Below, piece after piece: positions 5,301-7,296 of a stretch of 7,296 nucleotides of DNA. Numbering within the stretch: the first letter of the stretch is position 1; each line of letters starts with the position of its first letter. The stretch is from Candidatus Aminicenantota bacterium. GTDB lineage: Bacteria; Acidobacteriota; Aminicenantia; UBA2199. The notes below the pieces were generated by a model that saw only the letters and a program-made list of their open reading frames with translations, was not told the origin of the DNA and ran no database searches. The stretch is from assembly GCA_024644125.1 (NCBI GenBank), contig JAHELQ010000262.1:1-7296 (forward strand), given 5' to 3'. Made by a program: the position numbers and the translations under genes.

Positions 5301-7296
5301 TCAAATAGAGGATTCCGACCGGCATCGCGAGTCAAAGACAATGTTTCCACCAGGTCTTCAAACGGAAGATCCTGATTATCGAAGGCCTGAAGGGTTCTCT
5401 CTTTGACATGATCCAAAAATGTCGAAAGCGTTTTTTCCCTGGTGGGAAATTGCCGAAGCGCCAGGGTATTGACGAACATTCCGATGATGCCTTCGAGATC
5501 CGCGTGCCGCCTTCCGGCGACCGGCGTTCCAATAACAATGTCCTCCTGGCCGCTGAGTTTGGAAAGCGTTATCGCGAATACAGCCTGGAGCGTCATGAAC
5601 AACGTGACGCCGTGGATTTGAGACAATTGCCTCAATATCCGGGCTCGCTCCGCACCAATTTTAAATACCACCGAGGCGCCTTCGAAGCTCTGGAATTCCG
5701 GCCTTGGAAAGTCAACGGGCAACGAGAGCGCTGGTAGGTCTCCGGAGAATGAGTCGATCCAAAAAGATCGCTGTTTGCGAATATCCTCGGACACCTCCTC
5801 CGATTGTTGCCACACGGCAAAATCTTTGTATTGAAGCCGCAGCTCCGGTAGCTCCCGTCTCTCCAATAGCGAAAAGAACTCGCGTTGCAAAATCTCCATC
5901 GACGCGCCGTCGCTGATGATATGATGCATGTCCATGAGCAACAGATGGTGGTTCTCCTCGAATTTGACCAATCCCCCCCGCAAGAGAGGCGCCTCTCCCA
6001 GGTCGAAGGGACGGATAAACCTCCGCAACAGGGCATCCGGGGATACCGGAGCCACACCTAAAGCCAGATCTTCGTAAAAAAGGCGAAACTCCACCTGAAG
6101 GTGGATCCTCTGGGCAGGCCTGTCCCCCACCGATAAAAAAGAAGTTCTGAAACTTTCATGCCGCTGGATCAACCGCCCGAGGGTCGCTTCTATCCAGGCG
6201 GGATCTATCTTCCCCCGCAAATGGGTGGATCGGGGGATATTGTACACCGTGCTATTGGTATCCATTTGTTGTAGGATAAACAGCCGCCGTTGAGCCGGGG
6301 AAAGAGGATAGTATTCCCGTTTTTCGACCGCTTCGAGCGCGTGAAATTGGTGTTTACCGGATAGGGCAATGTATTGCGCAAGTCCCCGGATGGTGGGATT
6401 GTTGAAAATTTCCGGCAGGGGTATACGGATGTCCAGTTGCCTATGGATGCGCCCGGCTAAAATTGTCGCCCGCAACGAATGCCCCCCCAGATCGAAGAAG
6501 TCGGCGAGGACGCTAATCTCTGTTGGTTCGATGCCCAGGATATCTGCCCAAAGGGAGGCCAGTGTTTTTTCCACCGGAGATTCGGGCGCCTGATAATCGG
6601 CAGCCGCCGGGCGTTCCGGTTCCGGCAACGCCCGCCTGTCCACTTTTCCATTGGCGGTGAGGGGGAGTTTGTCCATCCGGACCACATGCGAAGGAATCAT
6701 GTAATCGGGAAGAGAATCGCTTAATATTGCTTTTATATCCAGATCTTCATCGCCGGAAGGCACAATGTAAGCGCATAAGTACTTCTGATTATCCGGCAAT
6801 TCCCTGGCCACTACCGCCGCCTCGGCGATGCCGCCGATAGCCAGGAGGCGCGCCTCGATCTCTCCTAACTCGATGCGGAAGCCGCGGATTTTCACTTGCG
6901 AATCGATACGCCCCAGGAATTGGATCGTACCGTCCAGAAGAAAGCGGGCCAGATCGCCGCTGCGGTAGATGCGACCTGCGCCGGTAAAAGGGTTGGGGAT
7001 GAATTTTTGCTCCGTCGAGGCGGGCGAATTTAAATAGCCGCGGGCGACACCGTCGCCGCCGGTCCAGAGTTCGCCGGGCACTCCGGTGGGTTGGGGACTA
7101 CCCTGGGCGTTGACGATATAGACAGTGGAGTTGGCGATGGGTTTCCCGATGGGTATCGTGAATTCGTAATCCTCGTTGATGGGATGGGTGGTGGAGAAGG
7201 TGGTGTTTTCGGTGGGGCCGTAACCGTTGGTCACCGACAGGGCCGGATAGTTCCGTCTTAAAAGATTGATGTGGTAAGGCGAAAGAGCGTCGCCTC
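2336..7296 (-). CDS. Non-ribosomal peptide synthetase, C-terminal part: A(partial)-PCP-C-A-PCP-TE
   Basis: Open on the minus strand from the right edge (first full codon 7294-7292) to TAG at 2338-2336: 1652 visible residues, N-terminus missing. The frame is open before the GTG at 7234, so that codon is internal. Domains by visible residue: partial adenylation 1-230 (NGYGPTEN 23-30, YRSGDL, KIRGFRIELGEIE, NGKVDRRAL); carrier protein 239-310, phosphopantetheine Ser273 in GGHSL; condensation about 325-750, SPAQRRLF and HHIISDG from His457, LCL-like; full adenylation 765-1275 (YTSGSTG from 932, FDVSTYEFW, NGYGPTEN, YHTGDL, NGKVDRRAL); carrier 1285-1355, Ser1320; thioesterase 1382-1652, Ser1454 in GWSLGG, Asp1481 in LLVDS, His1627 in GDHHS. 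This is the terminating module and its predecessor; the thioesterase releases the peptide by hydrolysis or cyclisation. First A-domain pocket residues G24, T32 and F33 fit a Val-type code. The second reads D977, V978, Y981, W1020, I1044, G1046, G1070, C1078, Y1079 plus the A10 Lys. No epimerisation domain is seen. The product is unknown. Confidence 0.97.
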   Translation of the reverse strand, partial: GDALSPYHINLLRRNYPALSVTNGYGPTENTTFSTTHPINEDYEFTIPIGKPIANSTVYIVNAQGSPQPTGVPGELWTGGDGVARGYLNSPASTEQKFIPNPFTGAGRIYRSGDLARFLLDGTIQFLGRIDSQVKIRGFRIELGEIEARLLAIGGIAEAAVVARELPDNQKYLCAYIVPSGDEDLDIKAILSDSLPDYMIPSHVVRMDKLPLTANGKVDRRALPEPERPAAADYQAPESPVEKTLASLWADILGIEPTEISVLADFFDLGGHSLRATILAGRIHRQLDIRIPLPEIFNNPTIRGLAQYIALSGKHQFHALEAVEKREYYPLSPAQRRLFILQQMDTNSTVYNIPRSTHLRGKIDPAWIEATLGRLIQRHESFRTSFLSVGDRPAQRIHLQVEFRLFYEDLALGVAPVSPDALLRRFIRPFDLGEAPLLRGGLVKFEENHHLLLMDMHHIISDGASMEILQREFFSLLERRELPELRLQYKDFAVWQQSEEVSEDIRKQRSFWIDSFSGDLPALSLPVDFPRPEFQSFEGASVVFKIGAERARILRQLSQIHGVTLFMTLQAVFAITLSKLSGQEDIVIGTPVAGRRHADLEGIIGMFVNTLALRQFPTREKTLSTFLDHVKERTLQAFDNQDLPFEDLVETLSLTRDAGRNPLFDVMLVLQNTGSSIAAGVEEGDSEALDIEDGPGSVSRFDMTWTAAETLRGVEFNVEYCTRLFERDTICRFIGYFSKAIDEALNAPQSRLGDISILSDRERRLLVEEFNDTATNYPSQASVHGLFARQAESTPDWTALISEDLFVSYRELHRQSGLLATELRSEGCSLEAVVAVMMGRTASVATALLAILKCGGGYMPISSDYPPERIAYILDDSDARFLITDNIVDFQDPGHSRRKIIRLQADQPVIGAGRRLQADACVNSRSLAYILYTSGSTGMPKGVMVEHRSVVRLVKNTDYMEFLPRDRFLQTAALEFDVSTYEFWGALLNGLTLCVAPLDQILSPRHIKSLIRRLDIGTMWMTVALFNQMSQYDIDIFEGLRRIISGGDALSPYHINRLRRHYPELTIINGYGPTENTCYSTTHTIRQDYPDSIPIGRPIANSTAFVLDRDLHLCPVGVSGELCVGGDGVARGYLNRPELTAERFVNNPHKAQDRLYHTGDLSRYRADGILEFFGRLDFQVKIRGFRVELGEIENQLLSIDGIDEAVVLAKETQQRERYLCAYVGTAASLDSHTLKEELGRNLPDFMVPSYIVLLDKLPINHNGKVDRRALPEPELEAADEVEAPSSGTERRLAALWAEVLGIDEARIGVTTGFFDLGGHSLKGMQLATKVRREFGVILPLATIFRRQTVRAQAQFLAQQRPAGIDTGDDRVAALKEGSSEAGNLFFVHDGTGEVDGYIECVNSLELDLNCWGIRAEGLRSLAPDNRTVEGMAREYIARMKGIQPQGPYSLVGWSLGGAIVFEMARQLEDDGQSVSMVLLVDSPPPQMFKGSPAEEFSISSEYQFVSRYIETADLSLLPLHTESLTELWRLVAGYLRESGVEPESVARIARNHGMQGLSRLDGLDVEGILYYLNLGRTLIRARSTYEPAGSIETPVTYIAARESNDIITEDWNPYCKKLEMDVIDGDHHSVFRSPHVKRLVAVIRRILGAAAR

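Noticed and set aside
5060..6320. Dual condensation/epimerisation or DCL-type domain
   Set aside because: There is one HHIISDG motif, the first motif SPAQRRLF is LCL-like, no extra N-terminal His motif is seen, and the preceding module has no epimerisation domain.
7232..7234. GTG on the minus strand as the start of the NRPS (1632 residues)
   Set aside because: The frame stays open to the window edge, and the codons before it translate as GDALSPYHIN and following A-domain sequence that matches the second A domain. The gene continues beyond the window.
2336..7296. Microcystin synthetase cluster, suggested by the name of the neighbouring family
   Set aside because: The visible NRPS part has no PKS or methyltransferase domain, the pocket codes do not match microcystin residues I recall, and the family name of the tail-collar proteins is historical.

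Overview
The window is bacterial DNA of moderate GC with tightly packed genes. It holds two genes on the plus strand side by side (tail-collar-domain proteins, the first cut by the left edge), one plus-strand gene for a two-domain Nudix-like/metallo-beta-lactamase-fold protein, and the 3' two thirds of the window taken by the C-terminal part of a large non-ribosomal peptide synthetase (NRPS) on the minus strand. The NRPS runs off the right edge, so its N-terminus is outside. The host cannot be fixed from this window. A multimodular NRPS next to tandem tail-collar (MdpB-type) proteins suggests a secondary-metabolite-rich bacterium, probably Gram-negative, but that is inference.

Layout. 1-170: last 55 codons of a tail-collar paralogue. 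188-751: complete tail-collar paralogue of 187 residues with a strong Shine-Dalgarno site. 752-976: intergenic, with a GC-rich hairpin followed by a T-run (probable terminator of the tail-collar operon), then an AT-rich stretch that should contain the promoter of the next gene and a six-codon mini-ORF. 977-2380: MBL-fold hydrolase of the LACTB2-like type with a degenerate Nudix-like N-terminus and a C-terminal winged helix. 2336-7296 (minus): NRPS, domain order A(partial)-PCP-C-A-PCP-TE. It ends convergently inside the 3' end of the MBL gene, with a 45-bp overlap.

How they work together. The NRPS portion is the end of an assembly line. The upstream module loads an amino acid (its visible pocket residues look Val-like). 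An LCL-type condensation domain joins the growing chain to the residue activated by the last adenylation domain (pocket read by eye as D-V-Y-W-I-G-G-C-Y-K). A C-terminal thioesterase with a complete Ser-Asp-His triad then releases the peptide. No epimerisation or methylation domain is seen in the visible part. The MBL-fold protein and the tail-collar proteins lie on the opposite strand with their own signals, so nothing in the sequence proves that they belong to the peptide pathway.

I see no tRNA, rRNA, CRISPR array, transposase or integrase in the window. The most notable points are the unusual pocket of the last A domain inside an otherwise near-duplicated block, the apparent loss of catalytic glutamates in the Nudix-like domain, and the overlapping convergent gene ends with no visible terminator.
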